From NCBI GenBank assembly GCA_039111635.1, contig JBCAQO010000003.1, forward strand, positions 1,178,001-1,242,000: DNA of 64,000 nt. The letters run 5' to 3'. Position 1 is the first letter of the stretch, and every line of letters begins with the position of its first letter. The position numbers were made by a program, and so were the translations under genes. This DNA comes from Heterobasidion occidentale (lineage: Eukaryota; Basidiomycota; Agaricomycetes; Russulales; Bondarzewiaceae). The notes below the pieces were generated by a model. The model saw only the letters and a list, made by a program, of their open reading frames with translations. It ran no database searches and had not been told where the DNA came from. This document shows positions 1 to 10,900 of the stretch, in pieces.

Positions 1-1567
1 CAGGAGAAACTTTCTTTGGTTGAGAAGAACTGTACCGTACGATTTTCGTTCCAAATTTCGGTTGGTGGAATTTTCTAACAGATTCCAGGGCGCCCTCGAA
101 CACTCTAGCAAGACTCAACGTGAGATCGCCATCATCGGCGAACGAAATAACTTTTTACAAAAGATGCTCCACGACGCCGAGCAAGAAACGAAACGTTTTC
201 AAGACCTGCTCACCAATGTCAAGACAGAATATGAAGGGCGCATGGAGGCGGTTCGAGAGAAAGCTCTTTCTGATGTTCAGAACGCCAAAGAGATGGGTTT
301 TCAGGCGGAGCAACGCCTCACTCAAGCTCATACGGACGCAGACAACACTCGTTCTCGCATTGTTTCCATATCTCGTGAACTGGATGTACTGAAGGCGCAG
401 TCTCAGGATGCTTTGCAAATCTCTTCCATCAAGCAGAGCGATATCGATGCTCTCAATCTACAAATTGGAGTTCTGAAGGCCGAGAAGGCTTTGCTTACCG
501 AGCGTGCTGAAACAATCGTGGTTCGATACAAAGCTGACGACCTAGTGAGTTTTCATTTGAAGTTCAGATCAATTTCTCAGCGTATACTAGTCGAATGAGG
601 AGAGGATGCTTGTGGATACTTTGTTCAAGGAATACGAGTCTCTTCAAGAGGACACAATCCTAGAAAAGCAAAACGAGCTTAGAAGGGTAAGTGGTGTATG
701 TTATCAAGATGAAGCGATCTGATAATGTGTTTGGATAGAATGCGAACAAAGTTACAGAGTTGGAATCGAAAATAGCGCATTTAGAGAAGAGTCTGGCACG
801 ACATCTAAATATCGAGGTAATTCATGTCCATGACTCAATGCTTGCAATGTTTCTGACGATGTATCCAGAAGCTTGAACCCAGCATGGCGGGGGACAAATT
901 GATTTTAGCATCAGAAAAGTCTATCCTCCCGTTAGAAAACTTCATTTCCTCCAGCTCGGGCGTAGAGAATTTCAGAGCACCTGACAGTGACTCGGGGCCG
1001 GTAAGCTTCCAACGTTCAATGTTTTCGGGTGTCTTGTGTTAATGTAATATGCAGTCTCAACATGATGGCGCATCAGCAGACGATATCCCAGCCGACGCGC
1101 ATCAGAATCTCGCACAGTCTGGTGCTCTTCGTCATCCAGCAACCAAATTTTCTACTCCAAACCGATCAACAAGGGGGCAAGCCGTCGCAGAACAGTCTGT
1201 GCAACACAAACGCTTGAAGAAATCTGAACGAACGTTCGCTAGCCTCAATAGCGAATCTCCTCCTCTCCGAGCCAGAAGATGAGCCACCTGTTCGCAAACT
1301 AGGAAAACGCGGTCCGAACGCACATCCGGAAGACACAGCCGATACTGAAAGGCCTAGCAGACGCTTGGTCTGAATCTCGACCCAAGTATATGGGTACTGA
1401 ACTGACGATATTATCAGAAAACTGCTTACCGCCCCACTGGGGCTCAACAAGGCGATTCTTCGGGGAAGGTAAGTTTATATCATTAATGATGAATCTCAAC
1501 GTGTTCTTTCCTGGTACAGACCACTACTGCGCCAATCACGAAAGCCAAAACCCGCAAACGCAAGTGA
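1..1567 (+). CDS. Coiled-coil protein, 5' partial
   Basis: The gene enters from the left edge. The first exon fragment seems to splice (intron about 38-86) to a long heptad-rich stretch (residues such as ERNNFLQKMLHDAEQETKRF) rich in E, K, Q and L, typical of an extended coiled coil. Short introns follow near 544-605, 688-738, 817-868 and 1000-1053. The coiled-coil part ends near 860, and the rest is low-complexity and polar. The last exon, after an intron ending near 1520, finishes with a basic tail (KAKTRKRK then TGA) that looks like a nuclear localisation signal. The region 1210-1420 is hard to splice cleanly. I do not recognise the family; a nuclear or spindle structural protein is a guess. 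Confidence 0.6.
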
Positions 1568-1846
1568 GGTGTTCAACCGGCCTGCGTCAAGACTGTTTGT
1601 TTCTTGTCAGACCTTCTTGTCTGGTTCTGCGCTACGCTCTCACGGGGCTCGTTTCTCCATGATCAACTTGGTGCTCATCTGGTCGTATGCTATTCTCGCT
1701 GGCTCGGTTGCTCTGTCTTGTGAAGAAGCTTCAAATTCGTGAAATTCAACATGTACTCCTTAGTAATCGTTGTCTCTTGGCAGTTCGTTGTGCAATAAAT
1801 ATTGTCAACATAGATACCGTCACAAAATGATACCACCTTCTTCGTC

Positions 1847-2302
1847 CTAGGAAGAAGGATCAGGATGTGATGGTGGTGGTGATGGCTCTGCGGCTGTGCG
1901 ATTGGATGAAGGATGGGAATGAACGTCGTAATGACCTCCTGAACGAATGACACCCTTCTCCACTAAAGCCATCTGGAGAATCGTGATACGCTCTTTTTGC
2001 GAGCCACTGCGGCAAATACATGATGTCAATGATGTTTTAATTTAGCATCTCGTCCCAAAGACAAGGTCAGGTATAGATCGCGAAGTCGAAGTTGTTTGTC
2101 ACAATCCAACTGTATGTCAAAATTGCAATGATGCTCACATTACAGCGTCATTTTCCTGTATGGCCTCTAGAAAGTCTGGATCAGGCTGGTCTGATTCTTG
2201 TATATGTTGCCGGAGCTGATTCTGTGTCTCCTGAAGATGCTGCAATGAGTTTTGAAGCCGTGCAATCTCTGCGAGGGCCGCGTCATCTGATCCATACTGC
2301 AT
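1847..2302 (-). CDS. Tma17/Adc17-like small protein
   Basis: Two exons, 2302-2139 and 2006-1847, join through a 132 bp intron in phase (the codon for Ile spans the junction). The product is about 107 aa. An N-terminal helix contains LAEIARLQNSLQHLQETQ, followed by DPDFLEAIQENDAVI, then QKERI and a Pro/Ser-rich tail. This helix, DPD and EN spacing resembles fungal Tma17 (Adc17), a translation-associated factor that chaperones assembly of the proteasome ATPase ring. The ATG at 2302 is the in-frame start. A more upstream ATG at 2405 would need a 36 bp intron and does not keep frame. The match rests on pattern memory, so the name is tentative. Confidence 0.5.
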
Positions 2303-2837
2303 AAAGAGAACTAGAATTAGCTGAACCTTCACTTAGAGTAGAGGGATCCAATCGAGTGGCCTCTGAGAGAGTGAAAGGTTGTGCGAAACGAGGTTTGTAT
2401 TCCATCGGAGATGCTGTACTGGTTGGTTGAACTGGAGTGACGTCCCGAAGACCGCGTTCATATGCAACAACCCGATTGGGCCACCGAGAGAAGTAAATAG
2501 ACGTCATGGACAACAGGGACGCCCTCACAGGCCTCACAGCTCCTCACAGGCCTCACAGTACACATCCAGGACCATCTTCTCGTTTTCAGTCCCTATCATG
2601 CGCAAGTACATATTGCAGTAGGTACCAATATGAACTTGGCTTGACCATCTTATACAAACGCAAGGACTTTTACGAGACACAAGAATCAGCTGATAACCAA
2701 AGTATGGGGAGGCGTGGGAAAGTCATGACACGGAGCATTCATGTGAGCATTCAAAGTCATCGCCGTCACCAAATTGCACGCTGCTCTGCATCCTTCTCAT
2801 TCACCTTCACTAGCATGCAAACCTACAATTTTCTGCC
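2303..2837. other. Intergenic, divergent promoter region
   Basis: This 535 bp stretch separates the Tma17-like gene (leftward) and the lipase gene (rightward). It contains a short direct duplication near 2521-2560 built on the unit CCTCACAGG. No convincing coding exon was seen. Confidence 0.5.
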
Positions 2838-5800
2838 ATGCAACCAGTAGAATTTTCCAAAGATTTTCGGGTATACGCACATTCTCCGGAGGAAGGGTTT
2901 AATACCGAGTATGTTGATGAAACGTTAGTGATGGTCTCTCTGAATATCGTTCAGCAGTGTAACGCATTAACCGTCCTCTATACTACAGTCATATGAAAGC
3001 TTTCGCAGATGCGCTCAACTCGGATGATAATGCCTTGATTCCTGACCAACCTCCATCTCCATGTCTAAGCTCTCGTCCGGGTACTCCGGTTCATCATCGG
3101 GGAAGTACCCGAATACGAAAGGTCTCTGCGCTCTCTGATTTCGCACCTGTCAATGTAAAAGTAAAAAGGTCAGTTCGGACGAGGGAGAAATGTTGGCTAG
3201 TGTGGCTTACGCGGTTTCAGGCGGAGGAAGGGGGATGGGGGTCATGAGAAGCGGCAGGAGTGGTTATTCCTACTTGTTCGATGGCCTCTGTTGGTACGTT
3301 GAGATGTCTTGAGATGAGATGATCAACCTGACAAGGATTGCACAGTTTTTCATCTTCCTCTTTATAATGTGCGAGTTCGGGCTCTATGTCATCATCCGTC
3401 AATTAGTCAATGCGAAGGAGTGGTTATTGGCATGTGAGTGCTGTATCTGTAACTTTGTTACTCGAACTTCACAGACTACAGGGCGTGGCCGGAAGGGGCA
3501 GCTGAGGAAGAGGTTGAGAGCAGCTACTACATATCAGGTACCGATATTCCTTCTATACATGTTTACAAATTTGACCACTTTGATTGTAGGAATGGAAGGA
3601 TGCGGCGGAAGTCCTAGACGGGTATCTCGATTTCAATCAATGGAAACGGGTTGATGAGGATCCATACTACGATTGGAGGCTTGTGCGGAAGGTCGGTGGC
3701 AGACGTCGGTTTTGTTCAAGCAATGTTACCAAGAGTCTTTTCTGTATATCAAGGTCAAGCGCTCTCTGAAGACATTGAGAGAGAGAAACGATGCGAGAGG
3801 GGTGTTGGGAGTACTAGAAACATGCATGCGTAGTAACTTTGCGGGGGTCGAGTCAGCAAGGTCGGTTATATCATGGTCACAAATCCAACATGTTCTCAGA
3901 CTGAAATTTAAACAGGTTATACAGCGAAGTAAGCTTCCTATTCTACTTCTGCGATCTTTCTTGTGACACCGTCAGGGTAGACGTTCTACGGTACGAAGGA
4001 TCTCTTAGAATGTAAGTTGGTGCCAAGTTGGGCGTCATGATCTCGACTGACATCCTATGGAGCCTACATCTCAGAACAAGAGAAGGCACTAGGATATATC
4101 CGGGAGACACAACTATTGTCAACTGATGAGAAGAGACGGTTTTTCAAGAGTGCAAATACAAATCTAGGCTTAACGGCGCTCTGTCTCTCTGGTGGCGCTT
4201 CTTTTGGATATTGTCAGTGCTTTCATCTTTACAATAACATATCACTGTCTCAGCGCGTAGCTTGCAGACCACTTCGGTGTTGCGAAGGCGTTCTTGGATG
4301 CAGACCTCTTGCCCGGGTCATCACAGGCACATCGGCAGGAGGGCTCGTGGCAGCTCTTGTCTGTACAAGGACCGACATCGAGTTGAGTAGACTCTTGGTA
4401 CCGGAGTTAGCGAATAAAATCTCCGCATGCGAAGAGCCATTCCAGATATGGTTCAAGCGCTTCTGGGCTACAGGCGCCAGATTTGATAGTTTGGCATGGG
4501 CAAAGAAGGTGGGAGCTCCAGTCTTGTTCGCTGTGTACGCCAGGATATGTTGAAAGAATATTTTCTTTGTGCCTTCTAGGCTTGCTGGTTCACTCGTGGT
4601 TCCATGACTTTTCGGGAAGCATACGTGAGAACTGGCCGTGTGTTGAATATTTCCGTCATCCCTGCGGACCGTCACTCGTAAGTATCGATTATTTATTCCA
4701 GCCTCAAGTGTTTGAGAATTCATTATTTCAAAGACCTACCAAGCTGCTGAATTATCTTACAGCTCCAGACACTATCATTTGGAGTGCTCTGCTAGCTTCT
4801 GCAGCTGTTCCCGGCATTATCAACCCGGTAGTTCTGATGCAAAAGCTCAAAGATGGTCGGATTGTTCCCTGGAACTGGGGCAGTAAATTCAAGGATGGGT
4901 CGCTTAGGTGAGTAAGTTGACTGATATTTAGAATCTCGCTTGAATACGATGCACGCAGGGTTGATATCCCCGTTCAGTCCTTGAATCTATATTTCAATGG
5001 TGAGTCGTCATCATAGGGCGCTGCATCTATCCGATTCTGATGGTATGTCTAGTCACCCATCCGGTGGTCTCCCAGTCAAATCCGCATGTTCACTTGTTCT
5101 TTTTTGCGCCGCGTGGTTCTGCGGGGAAGCCCGTTGCCCATAGGAAGGGCAAAGGTTCGGAAATTCATCGTATCTACACAGGAATTATTTTGATTCGTGG
5201 ACCAGGCTGGAGAGGCAACTTTCTGTTGTCTGCTGCAGAACAGTGGCTGAAACTAGAACTCACGAAAAATTTCAAAGTTAGTTGAGTAGAGGTCTACCAA
5301 AACTATGCAACTGACAATGTCTATGCAGTTGATTCGCGACCTTGAGCTACTTCCTCAGCTACTGGGACAAGATTGGTCGAGTGTATTTCTGCAACGGTTT
5401 GATGGAACAGTAACGTGAGAGTTCTACATCCAGTCAAGTTCCGTAAATCTCATGATCATCATAACCACATCTTTAGGATCTGGCCTAGGACGCGCTTCAT
5501 GGTAAGGATGACCTTTTTGTAGAATGTTCCACATCGAACGCTAGATACTATAGGATTGGATCAGGATACTCAGTGATCCGGACCCTCAAGAGCTCGCTAG
5601 AATGTTACATGTGGGGCAGATAGTAACCTGGCCAAAAGTTCGTGCCAGTGTCCTCGTCAAAATTGATTCCTCTCACGATCAATATGCACAGCTACATATG
5701 ATCGAGAACAGGTTACGATTAGAGCGGCAAGTCTTTCTGGGCGACAAGCTACTCGCAAAGTCCAACAGTCCAGGCATAAGGACTCGTCTTTGTCGAATGA

Positions 5801-6383
5801 CCACTCCCTTCCGACGTTGATCAATCCTGATCCCCCACTTCAGCATGCGCACCTATACGATCACGAAATCCCTTTGTCCGATATCGACACAGAGGATGCT
5901 CAACGAATCTTCGCGCGAAGCTATGTGTCGTCAACTTCCAATACAGCTGTGACGAACGGTGACGCCCCTGGTCACCAACTACGTTCTTCAGTAACGCATC
6001 GGAAATGGGCTGCTGATGCTCATGCGCTGGAAAAGTCGACGGCCTCAGAACAACGCGCACCCGAAGCGGAGACTTCAGCCGGAAGGTCACGACAATCGGG
6101 CTTGCCGCGTTCTGGATCGTTTCTAGAAAGGCTACGCACACAGTCTTTTCCTGGACTGCCTTCCCCTTTTGCCACTCTACGCCGGACCAATAGTCGGACA
6201 TTTGGGAAAGAACCGAGCCAAGAGGTTGATCCAGCGTGGAGTAGCGACAGCTCTTCGGGAGATGATCTATCGATTGAGGAACAACGGCGCATACTTCCTT
6301 CGTCCAGAGTGAATCTGGGGAATCTTTTTGATAAGCTGTACCCTGAAGATGATGAAGATGATGGAGTTGGGGATAGTTTCTAG
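2838..6383 (+). CDS. Patatin-like triacylglycerol lipase (Tgl3/4/5, SDP1 type)
   Basis: This is a multi-exon gene starting at ATG 2838 (MQPVEFSKDF). The protein has a polar N-terminus, one hydrophobic segment (FFIFLFIMCEFGLYVII) that could anchor it to membranes or lipid droplets, and the family-typical lead-in (FYGTKDLLE, YISEQEKALGYI). The patatin core follows: glycine-rich CLSGGASFGY, the nucleophile elbow GTSAGG with catalytic Ser (about 4327-4345), ASAAVPG, and the catalytic Asp in DGSLRVDIP, where many relatives have DGG. The tail, about 200 aa, is disordered, Ser/Arg-rich and ends in an acidic stretch (EDDEDDGVGDSF), plausibly a phosphoregulated region. The family hydrolyses triacylglycerol on lipid droplets, and some members have lysophospholipid acyltransferase activity. 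There are at least 12 short introns. One near 5646-5690 must be placed at GCC-A|gt to keep the tail in frame. Confidence 0.88.
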
Positions 6384-6675
6384 ATTTGATCGTTATTTTG
6401 GACGGCTCACCTCTACTATAAGCTGGAGTCTGTACTTTTATAATTACCCTGAGTATCATAGCATAGGAAACCAAGTTTCGTGCGAGGCTAAGCACGGCGC
6501 CGTTTGCGGTCCTGGATATCAGCATAAAATAGGTAGCTATACACAGTCTACTTAGCCTCCCGCACAATACATGCAGCTACATGCAGTCTACTTAGAACCC
6601 CGAAGACAGCAACGTTGGCGATTCTCCTCCGACCTTCGACGTAGTATCTCTTTCAGAGGTCACGCAGTCTCGCAC

Positions 6676-7742
6676 ATGGCCGGTAAGTGGGCGTGTTCTG
6701 AAGGATCCGGCGAGTGACACACGTTAGCCCACTTAAGCCACATACAAATACACTCAGCCGTGCTCCAGCTGAGCAGCACTCCCGCAGACGAGCGTATTCA
6801 CCTTGCAAGGTTTCGTCATCACCAACATGATGTCAAGTCCGACCTCTTCTGAAGGGTCTCAAACACCCCCGCAAGCCCTCTCCTCCAAACTCCCCCTCGC
6901 AGCGCCACCGCTGCAGCTGATCGTGAAGCACGGCTCGCCGCTCTTCAGCGTCGTCTCGATGAGCAGGCAGCTGAGGAAGCCGCGACGGTGGGAGGCCCTG
7001 ATCAGCCCGCGTTCATACCTTTCGACGCAAACCATGAGAAGCGTCAAGAGTTTCGACGGCTTATCGACCCTGGGATTATGCGGCCGAATGCCAGAGAAAT
7101 TGCGCTGGCGTCTTTGCGTGTAACGTCAACGTCTCCGATCCATGAAAGTGTGCAACAGCTTACGTCCCTCTCTCCAGACACTGTCTACGATAGCTGAAAA
7201 CATTCTGCGCGAACCCCTTAACCCAAAGTTCCGTCAGTTCAAGCCGACGAATAGCATGATAAAGCGGAACCTTGTGATCCGAAGGGTGCTCTGGAATATG
7301 CTGTCGCCGTTAGTGATACATATCCTTAAGAGCATCCTCGTCGACTGCTAAATCGTCCCTCATCTTAGTTGGGATTTCGTCCAGAAGTCAGTTTATTCTT
7401 TTCTCATTTCGTTCTGCTCACTCAAACATGGACGTAGATTCAGAACTTCCAGCCATCCTACGTATTCAGCGACAAGTTCCTTCCGGATTTGCGCATTGGT
7501 GCTGACATCGTGAAGGAAGTCATCCGTAATGAATCTGAGAAGCAAGAACGAGAGGAAACAAGCAAGCGGTTGGCGAAAGCTGCAGAAGAGGCCCGCGTAG
7601 AAAAGGCGAGTCACATCGAGCGTTTGTATGACCGTCGCCTGACTGATTCATTTTTCAGGTGAAAAAGGCATTCATGGATGATCGCAAATCTAAGTTGCTC
7701 CGTGACCGGATACAGAGTTCTGGACGAGCACCACCGTCTTGA
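6676..7742 (+). CDS. PUB-domain protein, with apparent frameshift
   Basis: The encoded protein has a helical charged segment (ADREARLAALQRRLDEQAAEE), then VGGPDQPAFIPFD, and a PUB domain (residues such as ILREPLNPKFRQFKPTNSMIKRNLV, then DPKGALEYAVA and LGFRPE). PUB domains bind the C-terminus of the AAA ATPase Cdc48/p97, as in peptide N-glycanase and UBX proteins. A lysine/arginine-rich helix ends the protein (KSKLLRDRIQSSGRAPPS). The frame breaks near 7275: the conserved NLV and DPKGALEY are one base apart from continuity. The start at ATG 6676 (MA, then an intron at 6683) is a best guess, with a further intron inferred at about 6809-6853. One intron has a GC donor (7616, AAG|GCGAGT). The gene converges on the YP-repeat gene. 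Confidence 0.6.
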
Positions 7743-7973
7743 TTGTTGGCATCTTGCATGCAATTGGACAGATCTCACATAATTTCTGTATTTCTATGTT
7801 GTTTACTCTCGATTCCAAGGCTCTTCGGAAAGCAGGCATTCCTGATCATCATCTCGCGCAGTCTTAAGTATCAACGGATGCGAATTACGCCACAATTAAA
7901 TCCTATGCAAATTCCAAGCGGTATTTATATACACATGGTCTCAAGACGGATCGAATAGTACGAAGAGGATATA

Positions 7974-10900
7974 TTACATGAAGGGGTACTTTGTTCGGTC
8001 TAGTTTTGACACAGGTCGAGTGGTTCCATTGGCATTGGCAGGTACTGGCGGCCGTGGCGGGAGCGGAAATTCTGCCAATGTATTCATAGTGATCCGTGTT
8101 AGTGTATCTTCGACAACTGTTGAGGCGAAAATCAGTCAAATAAAGAGAATGGCAAAAACATTCTTACCAGGCGAAGTATCGAACATCCTCGCTTTCTCTA
8201 GAACAAGACTATCTCTTCTCCTTGCGGACCGTGTCGCTCTCTGTGTGTCTGACCCTTCCGGGATCGGCTGCGTGGCCAGTGACCGGGATCGATACAATAC
8301 TGTAGATGCCGAGGGGTTCTCTTCGACCGGTGAAAGGGTTATGGAAGGAGGCAATATGGCTGAAGACGTTCTGCGCAGTTGCGAAGACGACGATCCGGTG
8401 AGTCGAGGCATTGGCCCTAGGATGTCTACCGAAGGAGATGGAGTATTGGGGAGAGGGCAGAGGAGTGGGTGGGGAAGGGAGGTGGGGACTGGTTTCTTGG
8501 GCGGAAGAGGGGCCAATTGAATGTCATATGGAATGTCCACAGATGTGTTAGTCAATGCAACTCTTTGGCTGGAGATTGGGAGACGTGAACGGCTCTTCGC
8601 AGAGTCGGTTACAATTTCCTGGTTGATCTGTGATGAGACACTTCGGCGTGGCTCGAGAGATGTTTCAGCCTTCAGGACAGTAGTATGAGCGTCTTGCTGA
8701 GGGGCTGCATATGAGGCGGACGGAGGAAGACCTTCTTCTTTGAAAGCTTCCTCGTGTAATTCGGAATGACTTCGAGACCATTCCCTCCTGGATTGACCAA
8801 AGAGCTCCTGTTGAATCTCGGTATGAGTGCGACTTCGCTTTGTGCCTCTCAAAATAGACGGCGCAATGGCTGGTGCAGCAACGGAGGGCCACAGCTCAAA
8901 GTGAGGGTACACCGGAGAGTCTGTAGAAATGCACATCAGCGTCACTGCACAATTATTATCGCACGGAATACGAACAAATCCTGAGCGCAGGGTAATGGGC
9001 GGGTAACTTCACAGAGATCACGCTCTGCTGATCTTCTAGCTTGCTTCCCCATCCTGACCGATATATGTCGAAATAAGGGTATACCGAGGGATCTACAAGA
9101 AAGATTCAAACAGAGACAGAAGGGTAAAGTGATATACGCCCACATATATCAAAGCACGGGTAACTCGGCGTCAACGTGGTAATGTCGGCAGCTCCATTAT
9201 ACTCAAGTCTGTGACTTCTCCAGGATAGATTTCAAAGTACGGGTAGGTAGCCGGATCTAGGCTGACGATTAGACGAGTTACACGTTACAATGAAGGAAGG
9301 AATGCACATAGTCTGAGTATGGGGTATCTTGCATCGAGAGCAATGTTGACGCCATAAACAGGGCTCTGCACTTCAGCATCTGGTGAGGGAGCATCTGGTG
9401 AGGGATAAATGTTGAAGTGCGGGTAAACAGCGTGATCTAATATCATTACGACGTCAATAATCTCTGTGTGTACGCTCTCATTGAAAATAACGAACATATA
9501 TTGAGCATCGGGTATTCAGCATGCAGACGGATTGAGATAGACTTGCTGCTCTTGTAGTCTGTTTGAGACGGGGCAGCTGGATACAAATCAAACACAGGGT
9601 AGGCAGGAGGATCTAACGGAAAGTATTTCAATGACTGCAATAGAAACATGTATCGTCCAAGGCTCACATAGGTCGAATGAAGGATAAGTTGCGGGTGAGC
9701 GAACAGGTAGACCTTGGACAATCCCTGAAGACCTCGGCACTGGTTGTCTGTGTGAACTAGGCGTTGGCTGCGAAGTGATGATCTCCTTTGCTGAGGGCAC
9801 GACTTGAGCAACAGCTGGGTATATATCTAGTGCGGGATACATCGCCGGATCTACTGCTCAGTTAGCTTAGCTCGTTCTTGAAACGAGACACACATACAGA
9901 TGACGAGCGCCGGGTAAAGGGAAGGTAAGTGTACGGGTTGGATTCGATAAGACATTGTATCGTCGAAGCGCTGTCCCTCCGGATCTACGTTCAGGAAGTC
10001 TGTAAAGTAGCGCGAGAGATCGAAAGCCGATTGCTTACAGATATCGAGGTTTGGATAGTGTCCGCGGATAGTGGTGGGCTGAACGGTGCTGGCGATCTCG
10101 ACAGATCGGATAACTGTAGGATAGATACTCATGTATGGATACACAGCAGGATCTTATGTAGATGGTCAGTATCGAGATATTTGCAGCGAGGAGGGAAAGA
10201 CGGCCCACAGATATCAAGTGCAGGGTAAACAATGGGCAGGTGTACCGACATAGAGAGGTCTGAGACAACCTCTACACCACAAACATGACCAGGATATATC
10301 TCAAAGTTCGGATATGCGGCACGATCTACATCGTTCATGTGAATAAGACAAAGCATGTAAATAGGACGATGGAAACGCACAAACGTCAATGACAGGATAC
10401 ATTGCGGGTAAGCGTACTGTCATAGGCTCCTTGATATCCGCCGAGCAAACATGACCAGGGTAGATCTCGAAGTTGGGGTACGCGGCTGGATCTATAGAAA
10501 TATGATTTGGTGGACCTAGATCGTCAGAGAGGTCCTGCTTACAGATGTCTAACGTGGGATACGCGGTTGACAGCTGGACTGAGTGCCCATTCTCGGCGGG
10601 GGCCTCAGTGAATGTTGGGCGAGCTACTAGACAGATCAGAATCTTCGGCGATGATGAAAAGGGCTTAATTCTCACCTATCTTAGGCACACGCGCGGTGAG
10701 GGATAGCTGCTCGATCTCCATGACGGTTCGAAGATCAGAGACCTCTGGCGACTGGATTATGATGGAAGGAGGGACGCCTCGCAAGACGGTTTCCTGTGAT
10801 GGCAATTCAGTGTACGGCCAGACGTGCTGCCACGTAGGATCTTGGTCAGGCCTAAAGTAAGGAAACACGAATCCGAAGGAGTTCGGCACACGCATCGTAG

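Noticed and set aside
1690..1953. Minus-strand open frame with six histidines in a row
   Set aside because: It is an alternative frame of the Tma17-like exon (RTAAEPSPPPSHPDPSS), so the His run is a shadow.
5700..5820. Apparent frameshift in the lipase gene before the C-terminal tail
   Set aside because: Moving the preceding donor to GCC-A|gtgtcc restores a continuous frame, so no lesion is needed.
8976..10491. Regularly spaced repeats suggesting a CRISPR-like array
   Set aside because: The units are coding exons with splice sites and varying length, in a eukaryotic gene, not identical direct repeats with spacers.
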